A stretch of 64,000 nt of DNA from JACPUX01 sp964517465 (GTDB lineage Bacteria; Pseudomonadota; Gammaproteobacteria; Burkholderiales; Casimicrobiaceae). The DNA lies in assembly GCA_964517465.1 (NCBI GenBank), contig CAZFEK010000006.1:47499-111498 (forward strand), given 5' to 3'. Below the pieces are notes generated by a model that saw only the letters and a program-made list of their open reading frames with translations, had not been told where the DNA came from and made no database searches. The position numbers were made by a program, and so were the translations under genes. Positions 35,624-44,137 of this stretch are shown here, one piece after another (the first letter of the stretch is position 1; every line of letters starts with the position of its first letter).

Positions 35624-36762
35624 GGGGCGCACATCACTACCCCTTCTGCGCTCCAGCCTGCGGCCACGGTCTGCTGATAGGCCGAAAGGCTGCTGGTGAT
35701 GCGATGGTTGGAAACGATGCCGCGTGCGAAGCCATTGTTGTAGGCGCGATAAACCGGAGCAAGTCCGCTTGGGCAGTTTCCATTGCTGGCCGGTGTGGTA
35801 TTGAAGTCATTGCTTTCGAACTTCCAACTGGGCGCATTGGGATCGAAAATGGACTTCAGGAAAGCGCACTCGCCCGCATCCGCGGTGTAGAAGTGCGAGT
35901 TCGGTCCGTACATCTGGCCGGTCGCCGGATTGGTCGCGGTATTGCCATAGAAGCGGCACACCTGCACATTGCCACCGGAGCGGAAGGTGTTGCCCGTGCG
36001 CAGCCATCGGCCGGCGCCGCCGCTGTCGACGAAAGCCTGCTCCGCGGGATCGGCGGTGATGAAATAGTGATCCAGATCGGGGGCATAGAACTCGACCACG
36101 GTGGGGGTGCCGCCGCTGCCCCCGGTGCCGGTGCCCGAAAGCGACACGATCAGCGGGCTGGTGGCGGCATTGCTGGTGATGGTCAAACTCCCAGTGATGG
36201 CGCCGCTGGCGCGAGGAGCAAACTGCACGCTGATGAGGCACATACCCCCGGCGTTGAGTGTTCCCGGACAGCCGCTGAAAATCACGAAATCGGCCGGGGC
36301 GACCGTCATACCCGAAAAGATCAAGGCGCCCGTTCCGGTATTGGCAATGGTCAGGGTCTGGCCCGGGCTGGTGCTGCCCACGGCGACCGAGCCGAAGTTC
36401 ATGCTCGTCGTGCTGGCGCTCAGAACCGGGGTTCCGGTCGAGGGGTTGATGACGTTGCCGATATACGCGGCAATGTCCTCGATCTGCGCCGTGCTGAGGG
36501 TGCCGCGCAGGAAGGCCATGGCTGGAACCAAGTTGTTGATCGCGGCCGAGATCAAGCTTGGGTTGTTGGCGGCGCGCCGAATGTTGTTTTCGTTCAGGCG
36601 CGGATCGGCGCCGTGACAAGTGGCGCAGATCGTGGCGTAGAGCTGCTCTCCGTTAGCAAGGTCGGCGCTTTGGCTCGCGCCCGCCCAAGGCAATAAAGAA
36701 AAGCCACAAATCACCGCACGGATGAGGCCAGCGGCGGTCGTTCTGGCGGTAAGGTGTCGCAT
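35620..36762 (-). CDS. c-type cytochrome with choice-of-anchor D and DUF5648 domains
   Basis: A 380-residue exported protein from ATG 36762 behind a G-rich ribosome site. After the signal peptide it has one haem-binding motif (CATCHG) in a short cytochrome c domain with the sixth ligand probably the Met of VPAMAFL. An ASH-like beta domain follows (about 112-212; MNFGSVAVGSTSPGQTLTI), then a DUF5648 domain to the end (VVEFYAPDLDHYFITAD, VCRFYG, GPNSHFYTADAGECAFL, APVYRAYNNG). The same DUF5648 module occurs at the N-terminus of the DUF1800 protein of this operon, suggesting both bind the same partner or surface. Confidence 0.85.
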   Translation of the reverse strand: MRHLTARTTAAGLIRAVICGFSLLPWAGASQSADLANGEQLYATICATCHGADPRLNENNIRRAANNPSLISAAINNLVPAMAFLRGTLSTAQIEDIAAYIGNVINPSTGTPVLSASTTSMNFGSVAVGSTSPGQTLTIANTGTGALIFSGMTVAPADFVIFSGCPGTLNAGGMCLISVQFAPRASGAITGSLTITSNAATSPLIVSLSGTGTGGSGGTPTVVEFYAPDLDHYFITADPAEQAFVDSGGAGRWLRTGNTFRSGGNVQVCRFYGNTATNPATGQMYGPNSHFYTADAGECAFLKSIFDPNAPSWKFESNDFNTTPASNGNCPSGLAPVYRAYNNGFARGIVSNHRITSSLSAYQQTVAAGWSAEGVVMCAP

Positions 36763-36787
36763 ATAACCCCCCCGGGTCGAAGTTACT

Positions 36788-38161
36788 TCAAGATGTGGCC
36801 ATAAAGCCAAGGTCGCTGCTTGGGAAGCGGGCAAGGTTCGGAAACACCACGCTCAGTTGCGATGCGCTGACGCCAAACCAGCGCGCGAGGGTCGCTCCCA
36901 TCTGGTCGACCGAGGTCGTGGGGATCCAGCGCCCTCGCTTCTCCGCATCGTCCGGGCCGTTCAGCACCAGACTCGGATAGGTGCCGTATAAGGCGCCCCC
37001 GCGAACCGCACCGCCGATTACGAACTGATGGTTACCCCAGGCGTGATCGCTTCCCCCGCCGGAAGCGGGTTGCAGGGTGCGGCCGAAGTCGGAAAGCGTG
37101 AAGCTCGTCACTTGGTTGGCGACGCCGAGCCGCGCCGTGGCGTCATAAAACGCCTTGAGGGCCGGCGCGAGCTGGCCGAAGAGATTATCGAGCGTGGCGG
37201 TCTGATTGCCGTGGGTGTCGAAACCGCCGAGGGAAGCGAAGAACACCTGGCGGTTCGCACCCGTCGTGCCGCGCGCTTCGATCAGCTTGGCGATCTGATA
37301 GAGCTGCTGGGCGATGCTGTTGTTGCTGGGAAAGCCCGCGAATAGATCGCGAATCGAGGAATTGGTGTTGCTGACGATGCCATTCACCACCAGGGAAAGA
37401 TCGATCGCTTGTTTGGTGATGTTGCCGGTTGCCACCACCAGTTCGTTGGCGCGGTCGATGCCGAGGATGGCGTTGATCGCGTTGCTGCGGGCCACTTGTG
37501 AGGCGCTCGTTCCGGTGCCGGACAAGCCGAAGCTGCCGCTCGAGGGCAAGGCAAGCGGCGTGCCGGTTTCGCCGTTGATGAACAGCGCCGTTCCGGAAAG
37601 CGAAGTAACCGGGGGGAAGCTGCTTCCCGCATTCAAGGGCGCGATCGCGTCGGCCAGGCGCCCACCCCAGCCAGTGCGGCTGATGGTGCTGGAAATCGAG
37701 GACTGCCATTGCGCCACCTGGTCCGAGTGCGAATACAAGCTGGTCGGGATCAGCCCAGGCAAATACTGCGCTTTGGTGATGGGCTGCACGAGCGTGCCGA
37801 CGTTGGCGACGATGGCGGCTTTGCCTTCGCCGAAGAGCGACTGAATGCCCGAAAAAGTCGGGTGCAAACCATAAGCAATGGTGCTGTTCGAGGGCTGCAC
37901 CGCCAACAATTCGGCTTGCGGGATATTGATGCCTGAAGCGGTCGTGCGCACCGCGGCGTATTGCGCATAACCCGCGTTATCGAGCGGAACGACGGTGTTG
38001 TTGCCGTCGAAACCGCCGTACAAGAAGACGCACACCAGCGCCTTGTAGTCACTCGCGGCTTGAGCCCAGGCGGACAAACCCAGCAGATCGAGATTGGCGG
38101 CAAAGCCGCCCGCGGTGAGTGCGGCGGCGCGATGCAGGAATTTGCGGCGAGGCGTATTCAT
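36788..38161 (-). CDS. DUF1501 exported protein (sulfatase-like fold family)
   Basis: A 457-residue protein whose N-terminus (NTPRRKFLHRAAALTAGG) has a twin-arginine signal with the usual hydrophobic stretch and an AQA site. The body is DUF1501, with VCVFLYGGFDGNNTVVPLD at the start, FASLGGFDTHGNQ, FTLSDFGRTLQ and DHAWGNHQFVIGGAV. DUF1501 belongs to the alkaline-phosphatase/sulfatase-like superfamily, but the biochemical role is unknown. It is nearly always encoded beside DUF1800, as here, 2 bp downstream. Confidence 0.9.
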   Translation of the reverse strand: MNTPRRKFLHRAAALTAGGFAANLDLLGLSAWAQAASDYKALVCVFLYGGFDGNNTVVPLDNAGYAQYAAVRTTASGINIPQAELLAVQPSNSTIAYGLHPTFSGIQSLFGEGKAAIVANVGTLVQPITKAQYLPGLIPTSLYSHSDQVAQWQSSISSTISRTGWGGRLADAIAPLNAGSSFPPVTSLSGTALFINGETGTPLALPSSGSFGLSGTGTSASQVARSNAINAILGIDRANELVVATGNITKQAIDLSLVVNGIVSNTNSSIRDLFAGFPSNNSIAQQLYQIAKLIEARGTTGANRQVFFASLGGFDTHGNQTATLDNLFGQLAPALKAFYDATARLGVANQVTSFTLSDFGRTLQPASGGGSDHAWGNHQFVIGGAVRGGALYGTYPSLVLNGPDDAEKRGRWIPTTSVDQMGATLARWFGVSASQLSVVFPNLARFPSSDLGFMATS

Positions 38162-38163
38162 GA

Positions 38164-40293
38164 TTAGCGCTCCACTTGGAAATGGGGTGAGGTCAGCACG
38201 AGATAGAGCCCCATGCGCGCCCGATTGAGCGTATCCGCGGCGGTGATGGAGTTCACGGCGTTGACGATGCTGGTTTTCATCTCTGCGGACATCGTGCCAT
38301 GCAGCAGATAGCGGCTGAGGCGCTCGGCCAGCGCATTGGCGTCGCCGGCGACGGCTTGGTAGGCCCCGAGATTAAAGGTCGTCCCGGTGGCGCCGTACAC
38401 CGTCGGATCGGGGTTGAATCCGTTGCTGTAGAGCAGCGAATAGACCACGTTGCTGCGCCCCAAGGCCGTGGTGGAGTTGAGAATCTCAAATTCCGGGCCC
38501 GCGGTATTGCTGCCGGGGAGGGTGTTGTCGGCAGAGTAGTAGTTGAACACCGTTGGAGCGAAGTAAATGTGTTGCGAGAGCGAGCGCGAATAATTGCGGA
38601 AAACCACGCCGTCGGTGCTCACGGCCAGCGCCCGGCCGAGATGGGTGAGTGCCAGCACCGGCTCCCGCAACTTGCCATACTGCGGGTCGAGTTTCAGCGG
38701 GCCGCGCGCCTCCGGGTCGGTGAGAATGGCGCGAATCACGGCCTTCAAGTCGCCGCGCACGCCGGCGCCGTTATTGTCGAAGACCGCGCTCACGCGGGCC
38801 ACATAGGCCGGCGTGGGATTGCTGGTCACCAGCTTTTGGATCAACTGTTTGCCGATGAAAGGGCCCGTGTTGGGATGGTTGAAGACGCTGGCCATCACCG
38901 CCGCGAGGTCGCTGGCGGTGGTGCCGCCTGCGGGCAAAGTTGCGCCGGCGAGCAAGAGCTTGGCATTGGTGTCGTGGCTGGTTTCGACGCCGATCATGTC
39001 GCCGAGATAATTGCGCGGATTTCGGCTGCGCGGCGTTTGGCCCGGGATGGTGGGGAAAGTCCAACCCGTGAGCGCATGCGCCAAGCCGCCGATTTCCTCT
39101 TGGCCATAGGTGGCGATCGGCCGCCCGCTGCTGTCGAGCTTCTGCGATCCGTCGGGATGGAGTTGCCAGACGCCGATGGAAAAAAGCTGCATCAATTCCC
39201 GGGCATAGTTTTCATTGGGGCTGGTGCCGTTGGCAGGGTTGGGTTTTTCGTTGTTGACCATGTTGAGGTAATCACCCATTACCGGGGATACCGTGACCGC
39301 GCGCAGAATGTCCTGGTAGTTGCCGAAGGCGCGATCGAGGAAAATTTGCTGATACCGCGTCATGGCGTAATTAAGCTGAACTTCCACGCCCGAGGTAACC
39401 AGAATTTGGGATAGGGCCCAAGCCACGCGCTGGCGCAACTGGTCGTTCTTGGTGAAAGCGTTGCGGTAGAACTCGAGTTGCAACTGGAACAGCGAGTAGT
39501 TGTCGCGGGCGCAATAGCTGTCGGGCCCGATCGGCGGCTGCGAGTTGTCCACGCAGGAATCCGGACGGTTGGCGGCGACCCAAGGATAGGGCGGATATTG
39601 GGTGGCGGGCGCCGCAAACTGTTCATCGAGAAAAGCGTTGGCGCCGATGGCCGCAACCCGCGCGATTTCGGCCTCGGTGGGGCCGAAGGTTGCCTGCTCG
39701 AGCAGGCGCTTGGCGTCGGCTTCAACTTGAGCGGCCGAAAGCGGGGAGCACATGGCGATGCCTTCCGGGCTGTGCCCCTCCGCGCCCATCTTCGCCCAGA
39801 GCGAATAATCGATGGTGTAGCGGTGGTTCGAGTCATTGCGCACATAACCATTGTTGTAGCTGCGATAAATCGGCGTGCTGTCCTTGGGGCATCCGCTTGC
39901 GCCAGCCGGGGTGATGTAGAAGGCGATGCCTTCGTAAGTCCAGCCGGCGTCCTGCTTCACCCAATCGCACTCAGCGCTGGAGGCCGTGTAGAAGTGCGAA
40001 TTGGGGCCCTTGCCCGGCGTGCCATAGAAGCGGCAAACCGGCACCAGGCCGGAGATTTCCGTGCCCTGAGACCAAACGTGGAAGCTCGCCCCGGTGCGTC
40101 GCCAGCCGGGCCCGGCGGCGCCGGCATCGATACTGGCAGCTTCCGCTGCGCTCGCGGTGATGAAGTAATGGCGTAGATCGGTGTTGTAGAACTCGACGGC
40201 GGCACTGGTCGGTTCGACGGCCTGCGCCGAGGGTGAAACCAGCATTGGGCCGGTTAGGAGAAGAAGGAGGGGAACTGCAATGCGACGTGACAT
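38164..40293 (-). CDS. DUF1800 exported protein with N-terminal DUF5648 domain
   Basis: A 709-residue protein with a signal peptide (about 1-25). An N-terminal DUF5648 module (about 28-185; VEFYNTDLRHYFITAS, VCRFYG, GPNSHFYTASSAECDWV) precedes DUF1800 (about 190-709). DUF1800 landmarks are LLEQATFGPTEAEIARV, QLRQRVAWALSQILV, NENYARELMQLFSIGV and FNHPNTGPFIGKQLIQKLV. The family function is unknown. It is the first gene of a seven-gene operon running down to apbE. Confidence 0.9.
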   Translation of the reverse strand: MSRRIAVPLLLLLTGPMLVSPSAQAVEPTSAAVEFYNTDLRHYFITASAAEAASIDAGAAGPGWRRTGASFHVWSQGTEISGLVPVCRFYGTPGKGPNSHFYTASSAECDWVKQDAGWTYEGIAFYITPAGASGCPKDSTPIYRSYNNGYVRNDSNHRYTIDYSLWAKMGAEGHSPEGIAMCSPLSAAQVEADAKRLLEQATFGPTEAEIARVAAIGANAFLDEQFAAPATQYPPYPWVAANRPDSCVDNSQPPIGPDSYCARDNYSLFQLQLEFYRNAFTKNDQLRQRVAWALSQILVTSGVEVQLNYAMTRYQQIFLDRAFGNYQDILRAVTVSPVMGDYLNMVNNEKPNPANGTSPNENYARELMQLFSIGVWQLHPDGSQKLDSSGRPIATYGQEEIGGLAHALTGWTFPTIPGQTPRSRNPRNYLGDMIGVETSHDTNAKLLLAGATLPAGGTTASDLAAVMASVFNHPNTGPFIGKQLIQKLVTSNPTPAYVARVSAVFDNNGAGVRGDLKAVIRAILTDPEARGPLKLDPQYGKLREPVLALTHLGRALAVSTDGVVFRNYSRSLSQHIYFAPTVFNYYSADNTLPGSNTAGPEFEILNSTTALGRSNVVYSLLYSNGFNPDPTVYGATGTTFNLGAYQAVAGDANALAERLSRYLLHGTMSAEMKTSIVNAVNSITAADTLNRARMGLYLVLTSPHFQVER

Positions 40294-40506
40294 GGTGGAC
40301 CTCTCACGGGCGGCGGGTTTTCTTATTCAACATCAAACTTGAGCAAGGCGGAAGGCGGCAAAATGTAAAAAATTTTTGCCTATCCGCGGCGCAACTAATT
40401 GATTTCAATAATACGCGCCTCTAAGACCTATGACAAACGCATTAGAATCATTGATTTGCAGCTTGGGCACGTTTTGATCTATCGAACGATCGATCGATAA
40501 CTCCCA

Positions 40507-40545
40507 GGCCGCCTCAAGCCCGCTCCCAGCGGTCTCGAGGCGGCC
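40507..40545. terminator. GC-rich stem-loop, possible terminator
   Basis: GGCCGCCTC pairs with GAGGCGGCC across a 21-nt loop, followed on the plus strand by TTGTCTTG. No gene ends here on either strand, so it may instead be a leader or insulator hairpin. Confidence 0.3.
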
Positions 40546-40654
40546 TTGTCTTGCGAAATTACTTTCACAATAATTCGTAACCCATTATTTATTTTGCATA
40601 TTATGATTTTGTTAAGATTCATCGCTAAGTGATTGTTGCATATAAGAAAAGTGA

Positions 40655-40683
40655 TTGACCTGGCGTTTCTTTTTGACTATAGT
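40655..40683 (+). promoter_or_regulatory. Sigma-70 promoter of mraZ (Pmra)
   Basis: TTGACC (40655-40660) and TATAGT (40678-40683) are separated by exactly 17 bp. The -10 box runs into the first GTGGG unit of the MraZ operator, so repression by occlusion is expected. Confidence 0.85.
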
Positions 40684-40716
40684 GGGGAGAAGTGGGAATT
40701 TGTGGGAAACAGTGGC
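40682..40716 (+). promoter_or_regulatory. MraZ operator: four GTGGG-type repeats at 10-bp spacing
   Basis: GTGGG occurs at 40682, 40692 and 40702, and GTGGC at 40712, each 10 bp apart. This matches the known MraZ binding site (TGGGN repeats with 5-bp spacers) and places it between promoter and gene. Confidence 0.88.
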
Positions 40717-40738
40717 ATACCCACCTTGAGGAGGACGG

Positions 40739-41185
40739 GTGTTTCGAGGCGTTACTCAGCTCACGCTGGACAGCAAAGGGCGTTTGGCCGTGCCGAGCAA
40801 GCACCGCGAAACCCTGCTTGCCCATTGCGAAGGTCGCCTCGTGGTGACGGCGGATCCGAGCCGCTGCCTGCTGGTATATCCGTTGCCCGCTTGGGAGCCG
40901 ATCCAGCAAAAGCTCATGGCACTATCGAGCTTCAACGAGCGCACCCGCGCGCTGCAGCGCTTGCTGGTGGGGCACGCCGATGACGTGGAACTCGACGGAG
41001 CCGGCCGCATTCTGATCCCGCCGGCCTTGCGCGGTTTTGCCGGAATCGAGCGACAGGTGGTTCTGGCGGGCCAGGGCAATCGTTTCGAGCTTTGGGATGA
41101 CGCCCGTTGGCGCGCGGTTACCGAAGCCGCCCTGGAAGTGCCGGGAGAAGCCATGCCCGCCGAACTCGACGGCTTTTCGCTGTAG
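40739..41185 (+). CDS. mraZ: Transcriptional regulator MraZ
   Basis: A 148-residue protein starting at GTG 40739 behind a GAGGAGGA ribosome site. Two SpoVT/AbrB-like halves are visible: LDSKGRLAVPSKHR near 11-24 and the matching LDGAGRILIPPALR near 84-97. MraZ forms a ring that binds the repeats just upstream and represses the dcw operon. It is the first gene of the division and cell wall cluster; rsmH overlaps its stop codon by 1 bp. Confidence 0.95.
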   Translation: MFRGVTQLTLDSKGRLAVPSKHRETLLAHCEGRLVVTADPSRCLLVYPLPAWEPIQQKLMALSSFNERTRALQRLLVGHADDVELDGAGRILIPPALRGFAGIERQVVLAGQGNRFELWDDARWRAVTEAALEVPGEAMPAELDGFSL

Positions 41186-42135
41186 TGCGCGATGTGGAGC
41201 ATCTCACCGTACTCTGCGCCGAAGCCGTTGCCGCGTTGGTCTGGCGCGAGGATGGCATTTACGTCGATGCCACCTTTGGTCGCGGGGGTCACAGTCGGGC
41301 CATCTTGGCGCGGCTCTCACCGCAAGGGCGACTTCTTGCTTTGGATCGCGACCCCGACGCCATCGCCGCTGGGCGTACCAATGCGGAGCTGAATTCGGAT
41401 CGCCGCTTCACGCTTTGCGCGCGGCGATTCAGTGAACTCGAAACGGTGCTGGCGCAGTGCGCGGTGCCGCAAATCGACGGATTGCTGCTGGATCTGGGCG
41501 TTTCATCGCCGCAGCTCGATCAGGCTGCTCGCGGCTTCAGTTTTCGAAGCGACGGTCCTTTGGACATGCGCATGGATCCAAACAGCGGTACGCCGGTGGC
41601 GGACTGGCTCGCCGCAGCCGAAGAGCGCGAAATTGGGGAGGTCATCGCCGATTATGGTCAAGAACGGTTTGCTAAACAAATTGCAAGAGCGATTGTTGCG
41701 GCTCGCTCGCGAGCCCCGATTTCCACTACCGGGCAGCTTGCCGCGCTCGTCGCCCAAGCCGTCCGCACGAGGGAACCCGGCCAGGATCCGGCGACACGGA
41801 CTTTCCAGGCTCTACGGATTTTCATCAATCAGGAACTTGCGGAGTTGTCGCTAGTGCTCGATGCTGCTCTCCGTGCACTCCGACCTGGCGGGCGGCTGGT
41901 AGTGATCAGCTTTCACTCGCTCGAGGATCGGGCAGTCAAGCGCTTCATCAATGAACACGCCGGCCGCGCGCCGATTGATCCGCGCCTGCGCGGTTTACCC
42001 TTGCCGCAGGTGCAGCCGCGCCTGCGGGCGCTGGGCAAACCGCAACGCGCCGGAACCGAGGAAATAGCTGCCAATCCGCGGGCGCGCAGCGCCATCCTGC
42101 GCGTTGCTGAGCGGCTGCCCGAGGAGCGTGTATGA
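41185..42135 (+). CDS. rsmH: 16S rRNA (cytosine1402-N4)-methyltransferase
   Basis: About 316 residues from GTG 41185, which uses the last base of the mraZ TAG and gives the usual family start (EHLTVLCAEAV). A longer in-frame reading to 41107 lies inside mraZ. Landmarks are YVDATFGRGGHSRAIL (SAM site), LDLGVSSPQLD, RGFSFRSDGPLDMRMD, TFQALRIFINQEL and VISFHSLEDRAVKRF. It methylates C1402 in the ribosomal P site. Its stop overlaps ftsL by 4 bp. Confidence 0.96.
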   Translation: MRDVEHLTVLCAEAVAALVWREDGIYVDATFGRGGHSRAILARLSPQGRLLALDRDPDAIAAGRTNAELNSDRRFTLCARRFSELETVLAQCAVPQIDGLLLDLGVSSPQLDQAARGFSFRSDGPLDMRMDPNSGTPVADWLAAAEEREIGEVIADYGQERFAKQIARAIVAARSRAPISTTGQLAALVAQAVRTREPGQDPATRTFQALRIFINQELAELSLVLDAALRALRPGGRLVVISFHSLEDRAVKRFINEHAGRAPIDPRLRGLPLPQVQPRLRALGKPQRAGTEEIAANPRARSAILRVAERLPEERV

Positions 42136-42407
42136 CCCGGCTCAACCTGCTCCTGCTCGCCCTGCTGGTGGCGAGCGCGCTGGCTTTGGTCGGGTCGCGG
42201 CACCAAGCGCGCAAACTCTTCATCGAACTGGAGCGCGGCCAGAACCTGGCGCAACAGTACAAGGTCGAATGGGATCAGTTGCAGCTCGAGCAATCAACCT
42301 GGGCCATGCCGGGGCGGATTGAAAAAGTCGCCCGCGAGCGGCTGCAACTTTTGCCCCCAGTAGCGCAGCGCATCCAGGTTCTGGCGATCGCGGGAGGGCA
42401 TCCGTGA
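42132..42407 (+). CDS. ftsL: Cell division protein FtsL
   Basis: A 91-residue bitopic protein: a membrane helix at about 4-20 followed by a periplasmic coiled-coil-like segment (HQARKLFIELERGQNLAQQY) and a RIEKVARERLQLL end, as usual for FtsL. It works with FtsB and FtsQ to activate FtsWI at the septum. It overlaps both rsmH and ftsI by 4 bp, the standard dcw position. Confidence 0.93.
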   Translation: MTRLNLLLLALLVASALALVGSRHQARKLFIELERGQNLAQQYKVEWDQLQLEQSTWAMPGRIEKVARERLQLLPPVAQRIQVLAIAGGHP

Positions 42408-44137
42408 AATCGGCGGTCTTGAATGCCAATCCCCCCGTGGTCCTTCCCGGTGGTCGCAGCAGCTTCATTCTTTTGCTCTTGGGCCTGGGTTTTCTGGTCT
42501 TGATGGGACGCAGCATCTACCTCCAAGCGGTCAACACCGGCTTCCTGCAAAGCCAAGGCAATAGCCGCTTCAGCCGGGTGGTGGAAATACCCGCGCACCG
42601 CGGGAAGATCACCGATCGCCATGGCGAGCCGCTCGCCATCAGCACGCCGGTGAAATCGCTCTGGGTTTTTCCTGGCCAAGTCGAAGCCACCCCGGAGCAG
42701 TGGCAAAAGCTCGCCGCTTTGTTGGAGACCGACGCCCAGAGCCTGCAGCACAAAGTAAGCGAAGCCGGGGATTTCCTGTTCCTCAAGCGCGCCTTGTCGC
42801 CGGAAGTTGCAGAGCGCGCCATGGCGCTCAAAATCAGAGGGCTGTACGAGCAGCGGGAATACCGCCGCTACTACCCCGCCGGTGAAGTGGCTGCGCATCT
42901 GGTTGGTTTCACCGACGTCGACGACAACGGCCAGGAGGGTTTGGAACTTGCCCATCAAGCCTGGCTGGGCGGCAAAGCCGGCAGCCGGCGGGTGATCATC
43001 AACCGTCGCGGCGATGCAGTCGAGGATCTCGAAGGCGTGCGTCTGCCGCAAGAGGGACGCGAACTCGCGTTGTCCGTGGACGCCAAGCTCCAATACCACG
43101 CTTTTCGAGAGTTGCAAGCGGCGGTTGCGGCGAACAAAGCCAAGGCGGGCGGTGCCGTGGTGCTCGATGCGCGGACCGGGGAAGTGCTGGCGCTCGCCAA
43201 TCTGCCCACGCATAACCCCAACAATCGCAGCAAGCTGGTGCGCGACAAAGCGCGCAATCGGGCCTTGACCGACACTTTCGAGCCGGGATCCACACTCAAG
43301 CCTTTCACCATCGCGGCCGCGCTCGAGGCCCGCAAACTTCGGCCGGACACCGTGATTCAAACGAACGGCGGCCGCCTGCAGATCGGTCCGGCGACCATAC
43401 ACGATGCCCATGCCTATGAGGCGCTTACGGTAGAACAAGTGATCCAGAAGTCGAGCAACGTAGGTTCCGCCAAGATTGCTTTGTCTTTGCCCGCGGAGAC
43501 GATGTGGCGCGCCCTGGCTCAGGCGGGTTTCGGCAATGCGCCGCAGACCGGGTTTCCCGGCGAGGCGCCGGGGCGCCTGCGCCCGGCAAAGAACTGGCGC
43601 CCCATCGAACAGGCGACCATCGCTTACGGTCACGGCATTTCGGTCAATCTGGTTCAGTTGGCGCGAGCCTATACCGTCTTTGCCAATGACGGGGATTTGA
43701 AACCGGTTTCGCTGCTCAAGACCTCGGCTGCCGTGGCGGGCCAGCCCATGCTGAGCCGGGAAACGGTTCTAGCCGTGCGCAAGATGCTGGAAATGGCGGT
43801 GCAGCCGGGCGGTACCGCACCCAAGGCGCAAGTGGCGGGCTATCGTGTGGCGGGAAAAACCGGCACGGCGCACAAAGTCGAGGGCAATGGCTATGCGCCG
43901 AACAAATACGTTTCGTCCTTCGTCGGTTTTGCGCCGGCAAGCCATCCGCGCCTGATCGTCGCCGTGATGCTGGACGAGCCCTCGGCCGGGAAACACTTTG
44001 GCGGCGAGGTCGCAGCGCCGGTGTTCAGCAAAATCATGGAAGCGGCCTTGCGCGCGATGAACGTCCCCGGAGATGCGCCGGCGCAAAACCTCCTGCTGCC
44101 GGCCGAAAACGCCGAACCGGTCAAGGAAGAAACGTGA
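42404..44137 (+). CDS. ftsI: Peptidoglycan D,D-transpeptidase FtsI (PBP3)
   Basis: A 577-residue class B penicillin-binding protein starting at GTG 42404. It has one N-terminal membrane helix (about 22-42), a pedestal domain (HRGKITDRHGEPLAIS) and a transpeptidase domain with all three motifs: SxxK as STLK near 296, SSN near 351 and KTGT near 485. It cross-links septal peptidoglycan together with FtsW, encoded five genes downstream in the same operon. It overlaps murE by 4 bp. Confidence 0.96.
   Translation: MKSAVLNANPPVVLPGGRSSFILLLLGLGFLVLMGRSIYLQAVNTGFLQSQGNSRFSRVVEIPAHRGKITDRHGEPLAISTPVKSLWVFPGQVEATPEQWQKLAALLETDAQSLQHKVSEAGDFLFLKRALSPEVAERAMALKIRGLYEQREYRRYYPAGEVAAHLVGFTDVDDNGQEGLELAHQAWLGGKAGSRRVIINRRGDAVEDLEGVRLPQEGRELALSVDAKLQYHAFRELQAAVAANKAKAGGAVVLDARTGEVLALANLPTHNPNNRSKLVRDKARNRALTDTFEPGSTLKPFTIAAALEARKLRPDTVIQTNGGRLQIGPATIHDAHAYEALTVEQVIQKSSNVGSAKIALSLPAETMWRALAQAGFGNAPQTGFPGEAPGRLRPAKNWRPIEQATIAYGHGISVNLVQLARAYTVFANDGDLKPVSLLKTSAAVAGQPMLSRETVLAVRKMLEMAVQPGGTAPKAQVAGYRVAGKTGTAHKVEGNGYAPNKYVSSFVGFAPASHPRLIVAVMLDEPSAGKHFGGEVAAPVFSKIMEAALRAMNVPGDAPAQNLLLPAENAEPVKEET

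Larger units (their letters stand above)
40294..40738. promoter_or_regulatory. AT-rich divergent region between the DUF1800 operon and mraZ
   Basis: This 445-bp non-coding region is clearly more AT-rich than its surroundings. It holds a 7-bp hairpin (GGCAAAA 40357-40363, TTTTGCC 40374-40380), a 9-bp GC stem (40507-40515 with 40537-40545), and the mraZ promoter and operator near its right end. The minus-strand promoter for the DUF1800 operon should lie at its left end but was not pinpointed. Confidence 0.6.

Noticed and set aside
42275..43633. 452-codon open frame antisense to ftsI
   Set aside because: Shadow of ftsI, with no independent start signal or recognisable domain.
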